The notes beneath the pieces were generated by a model. The model ran no database searches. It saw only the letters and a list, made by a program, of their open reading frames with translations, and was not told where the DNA came from. Of a stretch of 64,000 nt of DNA, positions 6,670-14,296 are shown piece after piece (the first letter of the stretch is position 1; each line of letters begins with the position of its first letter). The position numbers were made by a program, and so were the translations under genes. The DNA lies in the NCBI RefSeq assembly GCF_029269745.1, contig NZ_JARJHT010000001.1, positions 310,001 through 374,000 on the forward strand. Reading direction: 5' to 3'. The stretch is from Polluticoccus soli (GTDB lineage Bacteria > Bacteroidota > Bacteroidia > Chitinophagales > Chitinophagaceae).

Positions 6670-6692
6670 TCCTAAATTTGCAACTCAGGACT
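6670..6692. repeat. Short hairpin repeat M, copy 2
   Basis: TCCTAAA-TTTGCAAC-TCAGGACT, related to copies at 4181 and 7238. It contains TAAATTTG (6673-6680), which fits the -7 promoter consensus, but no TTG lies 20 bases upstream. It may be the promoter core of the 6716 gene or a coincidence. Confidence 0.55.
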
Positions 6693-6715
6693 TAGCGATA
6701 TAACTTGGTACCATT

Positions 6716-7225
6716 GTGACTGCTGTAGAATTTGAAGAAAGACTAAAACGAAGGACACGTTTTGAGAGGTATTATTATTATCTCTTGTGTCTTGCAATTA
6801 CAGGCACAAGCTTCTACATTTTATGGCAAATCCGGACACGACCACAGTTTTTAAATCGGTGGTTGGCGATGGGTACCTTTTGTTTCTTTCTCGGAATATA
6901 CGGCTTATTTAAGCTATCCAATAGATATAAGATCATTTCAGTTGCAAGTGATAAATCACTTCCTCAAAAGAAAGTAATTATAGAGCGGCTCCTTTCAGAG
7001 CTCAGCATACAAGTAGTTCCTGACGAAAACTATTATTCATTCACGCACCGAAGGAAGTGGTGGGGCTCACCTTTTGACGTTCATTTGTTCTATGACGAAC
7101 AAATTGTTAGCTTCAGCATTCAGGGGAAAGACTACTCGGATGGAGGCTTTCTTGATCTGGGAGAAACAGAACGATTGAGGAAGAAAATTGCAAAGAAGTT
7201 AAAAGAGCATTTAGAAGCCGCCTAA
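6716..7225 (+). CDS. Small two-TM protein with C-terminal soluble domain (169 aa)
   Basis: Function unknown. GTG at 6716 is the only plausible start, as the reading frame upstream has no ATG. After a charged N-terminus (VEFEERLKRRTRFERYYYYL) come two TM helices (~residues 20-37 and 50-67). A soluble domain follows: a helix (KKVIIERLLSELSI), strands (YYSFTHRR, FDVHLFYDEQIVSFSI), then a Gly-rich turn and a C-terminal helix (ETERLRKKIAKKLKEHL). The protein at 3404-3907 has the same order of elements, and I suspect a common family. It is flanked by P-M repeats on the left and M-P (P inverted) on the right. No regulator gene is adjacent. Confidence 0.65.
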   Translation: MTAVEFEERLKRRTRFERYYYYLLCLAITGTSFYILWQIRTRPQFLNRWLAMGTFCFFLGIYGLFKLSNRYKIISVASDKSLPQKKVIIERLLSELSIQVVPDENYYSFTHRRKWWGSPFDVHLFYDEQIVSFSIQGKDYSDGGFLDLGETERLRKKIAKKLKEHLEAA

Positions 7226-7237
7226 GATTTCCCCACT

Positions 7238-7260
7238 GTCCTGGGCTTGCATCTCAGGAC
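7238..7260. repeat. Short hairpin repeat M, copy 3
   Basis: GTCCTGGG-CTTGCAT-CTCAGGAC, an 8-bp stem with one G.T pair. Direct orientation relative to the other M copies and 12 bases after the stop of the 6716 gene. Together with repeat P at 7305 it is the only structure seen in the 300 bp between 7226 and 7525. Confidence 0.6.
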
Positions 7261-7304
7261 TAAAAGCAACGACGCTTCCCCTCTGGTTTTATGCCGTTTT
7301 ATGC

Positions 7305-7331
7305 CGTTGTTGGTGTTCTTCACCAACAACG
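7305..7331. repeat. Palindromic repeat P, copy 4 (inverted)
   Basis: CGTTGTTGGTG - TTCTT - CACCAACAACG, a perfect 11-bp stem. The loop TTCTT is the reverse complement of AAGAA in copies 1 and 2, so this copy is inverted relative to them. With copy 3 it brackets the 6716 gene and the two flanking M repeats. Confidence 0.8.
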
Positions 7332-7525
7332 ATGTGGGTCACTAATAATTGCAATAATAAAGCTTAAATCGTCCCCTATCCTCTCATAAATCCCACTATG
7401 TAGTAATAGTCGGGGCATATTGTTCCAATCGCTTCCGAGAGGGCCATTGCGTTAATACTGCTACTACGTCAATCTTTATACTTCATTTATATCTTATTAC
7501 ATTTAGATGAAAATCAAAACCAACT

Positions 7526-9100
7526 ATGCGCCAGGTTTTTTTCCTGTTTCTTTTACTATTGTCATTTACGCATATCCAGGCACAGCCTATTACAAGTGTG
7601 GGTATAGATTCGCTTGTGGAGCGGACACTTAAAGCCTTTGATGTGCCCGGCATTGCTGTTGCGGTGGTCAAGGACGGGAAACTGGTACATTCAAAGGGGT
7701 ATGGCGTGCGCAGCCTGAAAACCGGGAAGCCTGTAGATGAAAATACCATGTTTTGCATAGCGAGCAACAGTAAGGCTTTTACGGCGGCGGCGCTGGCTAT
7801 ATTGGTTGATGAAGGAAAGATCAAATGGGACGATAAAGTAAGGGAGTATATACCTGAGTTCATGATGTACGACCCTTACGTTACTGAGGCATTTACTATA
7901 CGCGACCTGCTCACCCACAGGAGCGGTTTAGGTCTCGGCGCCGGCGACCTGATGATGTTCCCGGATTCAAGCAATTTTACCGTCAACGACATCATACACA
8001 ACCTGAGATACCTTAAACCGGTATCTGGTTTCCGGTCTAAGTACGACTACGATAATAACCTTTATGTGGTGGCCGGGGAAGTGGTTGCAAGGGTGAGCGG
8101 AAAAAGCTGGGGCGAGTTTGTAGAACAAAGGATATTTGAGCCATTGGGCATGTCCGGCTCAGCTTCTTCGTTTGCCGGTCTGAAAAATAAAACCAATGTG
8201 GTTGATCCGCATTCTAAAGTAAACGGGACCGTGCAGGTGATACGCAGAAACCAGATCCCTGTTGCCCAGGCTGCGGGCGGGATCTATTCCAACATCAGCG
8301 AGCTGAGTAAATGGGTGACCCTGCAACTGGCACATGGCAAACTCGGTAACGGAAAACGGTTATTCTCAGAAACCGTTCATGAAGAAATGTGGACACCTCA
8401 AACCATAGTGCCGGCCGGTGCCCCGGGGCGTTACAACACTCATTTCGCGGCGTATGGTTTAGGATTCTTCATCAACGATGTAAAGGGGTACAAACAATTA
8501 AGTCATACAGGGGGCATAGATGGCATGGTGACACAAATAACAATGCTGCCTGAACTCGGATTGGGCATCATTGTGCTCACCAACCAGGAAGAAGGAAGCG
8601 CATTCCGTGCCATTACCAACCAAATCAAGGACAGCTACCTTGGCCTCAACGGCACAGACCATGTGGCAGAGCTCGCGGCCAAAAGACGTGACGCGCTGAA
8701 AAAAGCAACCGGTATTACAGATTCCATTTGGCGCATGGTTGATGCTGCTAGCAAAACAACTCAGCCGGACTTCAACCAGGTTGCGGGAACTTATGAGGAC
8801 CCCTGGTTTGGTGAGGTTACGATTAAAATGAAAAACGGTAAACCCTGGTTTGAATCGGCCCGCTCTCCATTTATCTCTGGTGAATTATTGTACCTGAAGG
8901 GCAATACCTATGTTGCGCGGTGGACAAAGCGCAATATGGATGCCGATGCGTATGTGAACTTTGTATTAGACGAAGCGGGTAAAGCTAAGGGAATGACGAT
9001 GCATGCAATATCGCCGCTTACAGATTTTAGTTACGACTTTCATGATCTTGATTTTAAAAGGAAAGAGATAAAAAGCGAGGAGCCGCAAAGAAAGATATAG
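7526..9100 (+). CDS. Exported serine hydrolase, beta-lactamase (class C/PBP4-like) family (524 aa)
   Basis: The signal peptide ends ...FTHIQAQ. The penicillin-binding/beta-lactamase fold spans residues ~25-370, with the SxxK motif SNSK (Ser80, Lys83), the YxN motif YDN (Tyr175) and HTGG (His327) in the KTG position. The C-terminal ~130 residues (from about DFNQVAGTYEDPWFGEV) resemble the DUF3471/lipocalin-like domain often fused to these enzymes. Such proteins act in the periplasm or outside the cell as peptidases or esterases; true beta-lactamase activity is uncommon in this subgroup and should not be assumed. It stands alone, 194 bp after palindrome copy 4. Confidence 0.9.
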   Translation: MRQVFFLFLLLLSFTHIQAQPITSVGIDSLVERTLKAFDVPGIAVAVVKDGKLVHSKGYGVRSLKTGKPVDENTMFCIASNSKAFTAAALAILVDEGKIKWDDKVREYIPEFMMYDPYVTEAFTIRDLLTHRSGLGLGAGDLMMFPDSSNFTVNDIIHNLRYLKPVSGFRSKYDYDNNLYVVAGEVVARVSGKSWGEFVEQRIFEPLGMSGSASSFAGLKNKTNVVDPHSKVNGTVQVIRRNQIPVAQAAGGIYSNISELSKWVTLQLAHGKLGNGKRLFSETVHEEMWTPQTIVPAGAPGRYNTHFAAYGLGFFINDVKGYKQLSHTGGIDGMVTQITMLPELGLGIIVLTNQEEGSAFRAITNQIKDSYLGLNGTDHVAELAAKRRDALKKATGITDSIWRMVDAASKTTQPDFNQVAGTYEDPWFGEVTIKMKNGKPWFESARSPFISGELLYLKGNTYVARWTKRNMDADAYVNFVLDEAGKAKGMTMHAISPLTDFSYDFHDLDFKRKEIKSEEPQRKI

Positions 9101-9167
9101 CGATACTATCATCGCGATCTTCCGCCGCTGCTGAGTTTATTATAAGCACTTGGCAAATAGTCTATAA

Positions 9168-9195
9168 CGCCGGGGCTCTTGTTAGAGTCCCGGCG
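9168..9195. other. GC-rich hairpin after the serine hydrolase gene
   Basis: CGCCGGG and CCCGGCG form a 7-bp stem that continues, after a bulge, as CTCT/AGAG around a TGTT loop. No clear T-tract follows, so it is at best a weak terminator for the 7526 gene. A second small hairpin, GGGTC-TAAA-GACCC, lies at 9265-9278 before the protease gene. Confidence 0.45.
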
Positions 9196-9328
9196 CTTAC
9201 GTTTTATAGAACCAGCCGGTCGAGCCTGCAGAGCTTTTAAAGGTGTGCAAAGCCAACAATACTTGGGTCTAAAGACCCTGTAAATTCGCTTAGAACCCGC
9301 CTGTATTTATTATCTAAACAAACATCAC

Positions 9329-10735
9329 ATGAAACTATCAGCATTACTATTGAGTTTTATTGCACTCGCCCTGGTAACCGTTACCGGTTGCCGCAAAGAA
9401 CCTAAGCCAGACCAAACCGATGTTGTGAAGAATACTACCGGCAACGAAGACGAGCCTAGCTTTAAACGCACAATACCCGTTGGCGCATCAGTGGCCAACG
9501 AAGTGATAATGAAATTTAAAAGCGATGTGTCTGATGATATAAAGCAAAGTATCTTCCGTGCTTTGGGCGCCGAAGTGAAGGAGCATATCGTAACGGCTGC
9601 CATGGAACATTCGGGCGATAAAGACGGGATCTACTTCCTGCATGTGCCTGTTTCCGTCGAGGAAGCCATAGCACGTTTGAAACAGCAGGATGGCGTGGCC
9701 TATGCCGAGCCTAATTTCATATATACATATGGGGCTGTTTCCAACGACCCCTATTACACCGGCGGATCGCTATGGGGTATGTATGGTGCATCCTCATCAC
9801 CCGCCAATCAGTATGGCTGCCATGCGGCCGCTGCGTGGCTGGAGGGACATACAGGCTCTTCATCGGTAGTGGTGGGTATTATTGATGAAGGCATCTTTAA
9901 AGACCATGAAGACCTGAAAGCCAACTGCTGGGTAAATCCATACGAAACTGTAAACGGCAAAGACGACGATGGCAATGGATATAAAGACGATGTGAACGGA
10001 TGGAATTTTGTTGGCAACAACAACCAGATATACGAATTGAGGCGCGATGACCATGGCACACACGTAGCAGGCACCATTGGTGGCATTGGCGGCAACGGTA
10101 AGGGTGTGGCAGGCGTTTGCTGGAATGTAAAAATGATCTCGGCCAAGTTCCTGGGCCAGAACGGGGGTACCCTGGCCGACGCGGTAAAGGCGGTAGATTA
10201 TATCACTGACATGAAGACAAGACACAATATGCGTATTGTGGCTACCAACAACTCCTGGGGTGGCGGCGGTTATTCGCAAGCTCTGAAAGATGCTATCGAT
10301 AGGGCCAATGAAGCCAATATCTTATTTGTTGCGGCGGCAGGCAATAGCAGCTCCGATAACGATGTCTCTGCCAGTTACCCATCGAACTACAACAGCAGTA
10401 ATGTGATAGCAGTGGCTGCTATTACGTCCACGGGGACGCTCGCCTATTTCTCCAGTTATGGCGCTACGCAGGTAGACCTTGGGGCTCCGGGTTCAGCGGT
10501 GTTTTCCAGCGTACCTACCGTTGTAGGAAAGAATGCTAAATCGGCTTATGCCTCATACAGTGGTACTTCAATGGCTACCCCGCATGTAACAGGTGCGGCT
10601 GCATTGTATGCTTCCACCCACCCTGCTGCTACGGCCGCTGATATTAAAGCCGCCATACTGGGTAATGTAAAACCGACATCGTCGCTGGCAGGAAAATGTG
10701 TTAGTGGTGGCAGGTTGAATGTAACAGGGTTTTAG
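9329..10735 (+). CDS. Subtilisin-family (S8) serine protease, lipoprotein (468 aa)
   Basis: An exported endopeptidase. The signal ends VTVTGC, so Cys21 is a probable lipid anchor. Residues ~50-135 form a propeptide (I9-like inhibitor: VIMKFKSDVSDDIKQ, VAYAEPNFIY). The catalytic domain shows Asp186 (GIIDEGI), His242 (DDHGTHVAGT), oxyanion Asn339 (AAAGN) and Ser414 (GTSMATPH), so all catalytic residues are present. An insert between Asp and His is Asp/Gly-rich (GKDDDGNGYKDDVNGW), typical of a calcium-binding loop. It lacks a T9SS sorting domain, consistent with lipid anchoring. Expressed alone. Confidence 0.93.
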   Translation: MKLSALLLSFIALALVTVTGCRKEPKPDQTDVVKNTTGNEDEPSFKRTIPVGASVANEVIMKFKSDVSDDIKQSIFRALGAEVKEHIVTAAMEHSGDKDGIYFLHVPVSVEEAIARLKQQDGVAYAEPNFIYTYGAVSNDPYYTGGSLWGMYGASSSPANQYGCHAAAAWLEGHTGSSSVVVGIIDEGIFKDHEDLKANCWVNPYETVNGKDDDGNGYKDDVNGWNFVGNNNQIYELRRDDHGTHVAGTIGGIGGNGKGVAGVCWNVKMISAKFLGQNGGTLADAVKAVDYITDMKTRHNMRIVATNNSWGGGGYSQALKDAIDRANEANILFVAAAGNSSSDNDVSASYPSNYNSSNVIAVAAITSTGTLAYFSSYGATQVDLGAPGSAVFSSVPTVVGKNAKSAYASYSGTSMATPHVTGAAALYASTHPAATAADIKAAILGNVKPTSSLAGKCVSGGRLNVTGF

Positions 10736-10851
10736 GGCGAGACAAATATTTCATCTGCTTGCTGCATTACCTGGCCTAAAAACAGCCATTCGCATTAAAA
10801 CATTTATTCTATTTGGACAAATAATGTTGTTTCAAAGTATTAATTCCTTGT

Positions 10852-10888
10852 TTTAAGCTCAATTTAAGATTGAGAATCTTAGTATTGT
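10852..10888 (+). promoter_or_regulatory. Candidate operator/promoter of the metal-response regulator
   Basis: Two TTTAAG sequences start 11 bp apart (10852 and 10863), the spacing typical of OmpR/PhoB-family binding sites. They overlap perfect inverted repeats CTCAAT-TTAAG-ATTGAG (10858-10874) and AAGATT-GAG-AATCTT (10866-10880). A -7-like TAGTATTG follows at 10880, with no TTG at the usual distance, as in activator-dependent promoters. The first 15 bases resemble the site at 12970-12984 before the pump operon. Confidence 0.4.
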
Positions 10889-10903
10889 GGCGTATTAAGT
10901 TTC

Positions 10904-11593
10904 ATGGAACGGATACTTTTGGTAGAAGATGATGCTACCATAAATCAAAATATCAGGGAAACGCTTAGTGCGGAATCTTTTGAGGTTGACCATGTATTTG
11001 ATGGCGGCCTGGCCGATCGCCTGCTTAAGAAAAACAAATACGATTGTATCATACTGGACATAAACCTGCCCAACAAAACAGGATATGCCATCTGCAAAGA
11101 CTTCAGGCAGCACAACACTGTAACCCCCATTCTTATCCTTACTGCCTTCGACGAACTGGAGGACAAGGTACAAGGTTATGACAGCGGCGCCGACGATTAT
11201 CTCACCAAGCCATTCTACATGAAAGAGCTGGTGCTTCGCGTGAATGCATTATTGAAACGAAGCAAGAAAAGCGAGGGAACGGAAATAGCAGGCGGGAAAT
11301 TATTAGCTGATGACATAATAATAGATACCGCCCGCGGCATAGTAACACGACAGGGAACAGAGATAATACTTACACCACGCGAGTTCCAGATATTGGTAAG
11401 GCTTGTTTCTTCAAAAGGCGAACTTGTATCCAAAAGAGACCTTGTGAAAGAAATATGGGGCACGTCTTTCGACTCCAATACAAATACAGTTGAAGTATAC
11501 ATTAACTTCCTGCGCAAAAAGCTTGACAAACCCTTTGGTAAAGATTCCATAAAAACCAAGATCGGCTTCGGTTATTATTTCGATGAGCATTAG
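10904..11593 (+). CDS. OmpR/PhoB-family response regulator of the metal-efflux locus (229 aa)
   Basis: A two-component DNA-binding regulator. The receiver domain (residues 1-120) has acidic VEDD, the phospho-acceptor Asp52 (IILDINLP), Thr80 (ILT) and Lys102 (LTKPF). The C-terminal winged helix (~130-228) shows LTPREFQILVRLVSSKGELVSKRDL and NTVEVYINFLRKKLD. It overlaps the next gene, a sensor kinase, by 11 bp, so the pair is co-translated. Its position just before a CzcCBA-type pump resembles the CzcR/CusR arrangement: it probably activates the pump when metal is sensed outside the cytoplasm. Confidence 0.92.
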   Translation: MERILLVEDDATINQNIRETLSAESFEVDHVFDGGLADRLLKKNKYDCIILDINLPNKTGYAICKDFRQHNTVTPILILTAFDELEDKVQGYDSGADDYLTKPFYMKELVLRVNALLKRSKKSEGTEIAGGKLLADDIIIDTARGIVTRQGTEIILTPREFQILVRLVSSKGELVSKRDLVKEIWGTSFDSNTNTVEVYINFLRKKLDKPFGKDSIKTKIGFGYYFDEH

Positions 11594-12947
11594 AAAGAAA
11601 ATACTGCTCTACTTCTCGGCCACTGTCATTCTACTTACCGGCGCGGCCTTTCTTTTTATTTACGCACTGTCTGCCCGCAACAGGGAGGAAGAATTTCAAC
11701 AACGTCAGAAAGATAAAATAACCACAACACTGAATTTCCTGACGGGCATCAGGGCAATAGATGAAGACATTATTCAGACACTAGATATTGTAACCATACA
11801 CAACATCTATAACGAAAAGCTGCTCATTTTCAACAAGGACAAAAAGCTCATCTACTCCAGTATTGATGACACACCGATCCCGTTTTCGCAAAACATGCTT
11901 TCCGCGTTAAGCGTGTCTAGGCCATGGGTAGAGAAGAAGGAAGGTCTTTACGATGTTATTGGTATATATATAGAACATAAAGGGCGGGTATACTACGGCA
12001 TAGACAAGGCTTATGACGCCTCGGGACATAAAAAGATACGGTTTCTCGGATACGTGCTTATTTCAACTTTTATCTGCATTGTAGCTATTATTGTATTAGT
12101 GTCTTACGTCCTGGCCAGGCGGATAACACAATCAATAGAGGACGTAACGAACCAAATACGAGACTTCAACTTCAACACCCATTACAAACCAATCATCATA
12201 CATGAAACACACGATGAAGTATCGATACTGGCCCAGCGCTTTAATGAATTGATGAAGCGTCTGACAGATGCATTCTCATTTCAAAAGCATGCAGTGCACC
12301 ATATTTCGCACGAACTCAAAACACCGATAGCAGTACTGGTATCTAACTTTGAACGTATTGAAAGCGAAAAGGACCCCATAAAAGTGACGGCTCTTATCGA
12401 AAGGCAAAAAGAGGACACCAAAGATCTGAGTGAGATCATTAACTCACTTCTTGAAATTGCCAAGATCGAATCTGGAATTGACGTACAGAAGGCCGCACAG
12501 CGTATAGATGAACTGATCTTCGACATTGCTGAGGAATTACTACGTCTCTACCCTAATTTTTCTTTTACTGTTGAGTATGAGTCTGAAGTTGTCGATGACC
12601 ATTCACTAACTATAAGAGCAAACATTCGATTACTAAAAGCTGCCTTGACCAATCTTATGGTCAATTGCATACGCTATAGCTCAGGCAATACGGCCAACAT
12701 CATGATAGCTCCTCACAAAACTGATCTCGAGGTGCGATTTGCAAGCCATGGCCCGATAATCAGCGACAATGAACGACAGTATCTGTTTCGGCATTTCTTT
12801 CGCGGGCACAATAGCCAGGGCAAACCCGGCTTTGGCCTGGGCCTCGTGTTCGTCAATAGGATCATTGAATTGCATGGCGGTTCAGTTTCTTATCTGAATG
12901 ATGGAACGAATGCTAATACTTTCACAATTACTCTACCCTTAATCTGA
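11583..12947 (+). CDS. Membrane sensor histidine kinase paired with the metal-efflux regulator (454 aa)
   Basis: Topology: TM1 (residues ~9-29), a periplasmic sensor region of about 120 residues, TM2 (~154-178), HAMP (~179-230), HisKA with His243 in HHISHELKTP, then HATPase. The N box is NLMVNCIRYS and the G2 box GFGLGLVFV. The G1 region reads FASHGPIIS in place of the classical DxGxGI; this kind of drift occurs in CusS/CzcS-like kinases, but loss of the acidic residue is notable. The periplasmic region has no His- or Met-rich metal site that I can see. Overlaps the regulator by 11 bp. Confidence 0.9.
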   Translation: MSIRKKILLYFSATVILLTGAAFLFIYALSARNREEEFQQRQKDKITTTLNFLTGIRAIDEDIIQTLDIVTIHNIYNEKLLIFNKDKKLIYSSIDDTPIPFSQNMLSALSVSRPWVEKKEGLYDVIGIYIEHKGRVYYGIDKAYDASGHKKIRFLGYVLISTFICIVAIIVLVSYVLARRITQSIEDVTNQIRDFNFNTHYKPIIIHETHDEVSILAQRFNELMKRLTDAFSFQKHAVHHISHELKTPIAVLVSNFERIESEKDPIKVTALIERQKEDTKDLSEIINSLLEIAKIESGIDVQKAAQRIDELIFDIAEELLRLYPNFSFTVEYESEVVDDHSLTIRANIRLLKAALTNLMVNCIRYSSGNTANIMIAPHKTDLEVRFASHGPIISDNERQYLFRHFFRGHNSQGKPGFGLGLVFVNRIIELHGGSVSYLNDGTNANTFTITLPLI

Positions 12948-12969
12948 TTTTTATTCGTTTTTATCTCTT

Positions 12970-12984
12970 TTTAAGGTGAATCAA
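12970..12984 (+). promoter_or_regulatory. Candidate regulator site before the efflux operon
   Basis: TTTAAGGTGAATCAA matches TTTAAGCTCAATTTA at 10852-10866 at 11 of 15 positions, and lies a similar distance from the start codon (47 versus 52 bases). It is in the 69-bp gap between the kinase and pump genes. Proposed as a binding site for the locus regulator; this is inference. Confidence 0.35.
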
Positions 12985-13016
12985 TGGTCATTTGTGTATT
13001 AGTCTACGATTAGTAC

Positions 13017-14270
13017 ATGAAATACAGATCAGCTGTTTTACTATTGTGTCTCCTGGTCTCAGGTTTTCGGGGAGTTGCTCAAGACACATTAACGATTACA
13101 CTCCGCAAGGCCGACAGCCTTTTCTTCAACGAAAACTACTACCTGCTGGCATCGGCCATGAATATCCAGGTAAAAAATGCCGAAGTATTACAAGCCAAGC
13201 TGTATCCCAATCCAACTGCTACAGCTGAGTTCAATGCCTATGATCCGGAAAATCACCAAGCATTTCATGTAGGACAAACCGGGGAAAAGATATTCCAGTT
13301 TGAACAGCTCATAATACTCGGAGGCAAACGCAAGTCGGAAATAGAAATGGCAAAGATGAACGCCGACATAGCGGCACTGGAGTTTCAAGATCTTGTGCGC
13401 CAGCTGAAATATCGCCTTCACAAAAGCTTGTTTGCAATAGGCCAGCAGCAAATACTACTGAACAAATATAGCAGGCAGCTCGCTCTACTCGATACGATAC
13501 TGGCTAGTTACGAAATACAAGTACACAAAGGCAATATGCCACTCAAAGACCTCGTCCGGCTAAAAGGTGGCTACCTGAACCTAAATAACGATCGCGCCGC
13601 ACTTCTGAAAGAATACTTTGATGAACAAACAGAGGTGCAGACGTTGCTACGCACCACTGCGGTTGTTGCATTCAGATTTACTGACGAAGACATAACGAAT
13701 TATATCAAACAAAAAGGCCTGGAAGACCTGAAGACCGAAGCGCTCTCAAGTCATCCCGATCTGTTGATCATGGAACAGGACAAAACACTTGCCGACAGAT
13801 ACTGGCGATACCAGAAACAACTGGTTGTGCCGGATGTCAATCTTTATTCATCCTACGATCAGCGCGGCGGTGCATTTGCCAACCAGGTAAATGCAGGCTT
13901 ATCCATCGACCTGCCGCTATGGAACAGGAACCAGGGAAATATCAGGGCCGCAAGCTACCAGGCGAAACAAGCTGATTACTCGCTAAAAGCAAAACAGCAG
14001 GAAGTACTTACCAACCTGCAAAACAGCTACGCCCTGTACACACACACGGTGCAGGAATATCAAAAGCTCATAGGTATGTATAACCAGGATTTCGAGATCA
14101 CACTAAAAGGAATGACAGAAAATTTCCAGAAAAGAAATATTTCGCTGATCGAGTTTGTTGATTTCTTCGAATCCTACAACCTGGCAGTGGCCGAACAGGC
14201 GCGTATCAAAACCCAACTGGTTTCATCTGCCGAGCAACTCAACCTTTCTATAGGTAAAGATATCTATTGA
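13017..14270 (+). CDS. Outer-membrane efflux channel, CzcC/CusC-like TolC family (417 aa)
   Basis: The signal peptide ends ...FRGVAQ. The mature protein has the long alternating helices and short beta hairpins of the TolC family (OEP domains). One half includes KNAEVLQAKLYPNPTATAEF and a GGKRKSEIEMAK helix, the other LDLPLWNRNQGNIRAASYQAKQ-type sequence, of the 'P.W.RN.G.I..A' style common in CzcC proteins. It forms the outer-membrane exit duct of a tripartite metal pump. The adaptor gene follows after 26 bp. Confidence 0.9.
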   Translation: MKYRSAVLLLCLLVSGFRGVAQDTLTITLRKADSLFFNENYYLLASAMNIQVKNAEVLQAKLYPNPTATAEFNAYDPENHQAFHVGQTGEKIFQFEQLIILGGKRKSEIEMAKMNADIAALEFQDLVRQLKYRLHKSLFAIGQQQILLNKYSRQLALLDTILASYEIQVHKGNMPLKDLVRLKGGYLNLNNDRAALLKEYFDEQTEVQTLLRTTAVVAFRFTDEDITNYIKQKGLEDLKTEALSSHPDLLIMEQDKTLADRYWRYQKQLVVPDVNLYSSYDQRGGAFANQVNAGLSIDLPLWNRNQGNIRAASYQAKQADYSLKAKQQEVLTNLQNSYALYTHTVQEYQKLIGMYNQDFEITLKGMTENFQKRNISLIEFVDFFESYNLAVAEQARIKTQLVSSAEQLNLSIGKDIY

Positions 14271-14296
14271 TTCACAATTCTAATGTCCGCAAAAAA

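Noticed and set aside
3261-7331. A CRISPR array built from the repeated palindromes
   Set aside because: The four copies are spread irregularly over 4 kb, have differing orientation and lie between genes. There are no regular spacers and no cas genes.
7526-9100. An antibiotic-resistance beta-lactamase
   Set aside because: The SxxK, YxN and HTGG motifs show the fold, but the C-terminal extra domain and HTGG in place of KTG fit general serine hydrolases of this superfamily. Resistance activity cannot be claimed.
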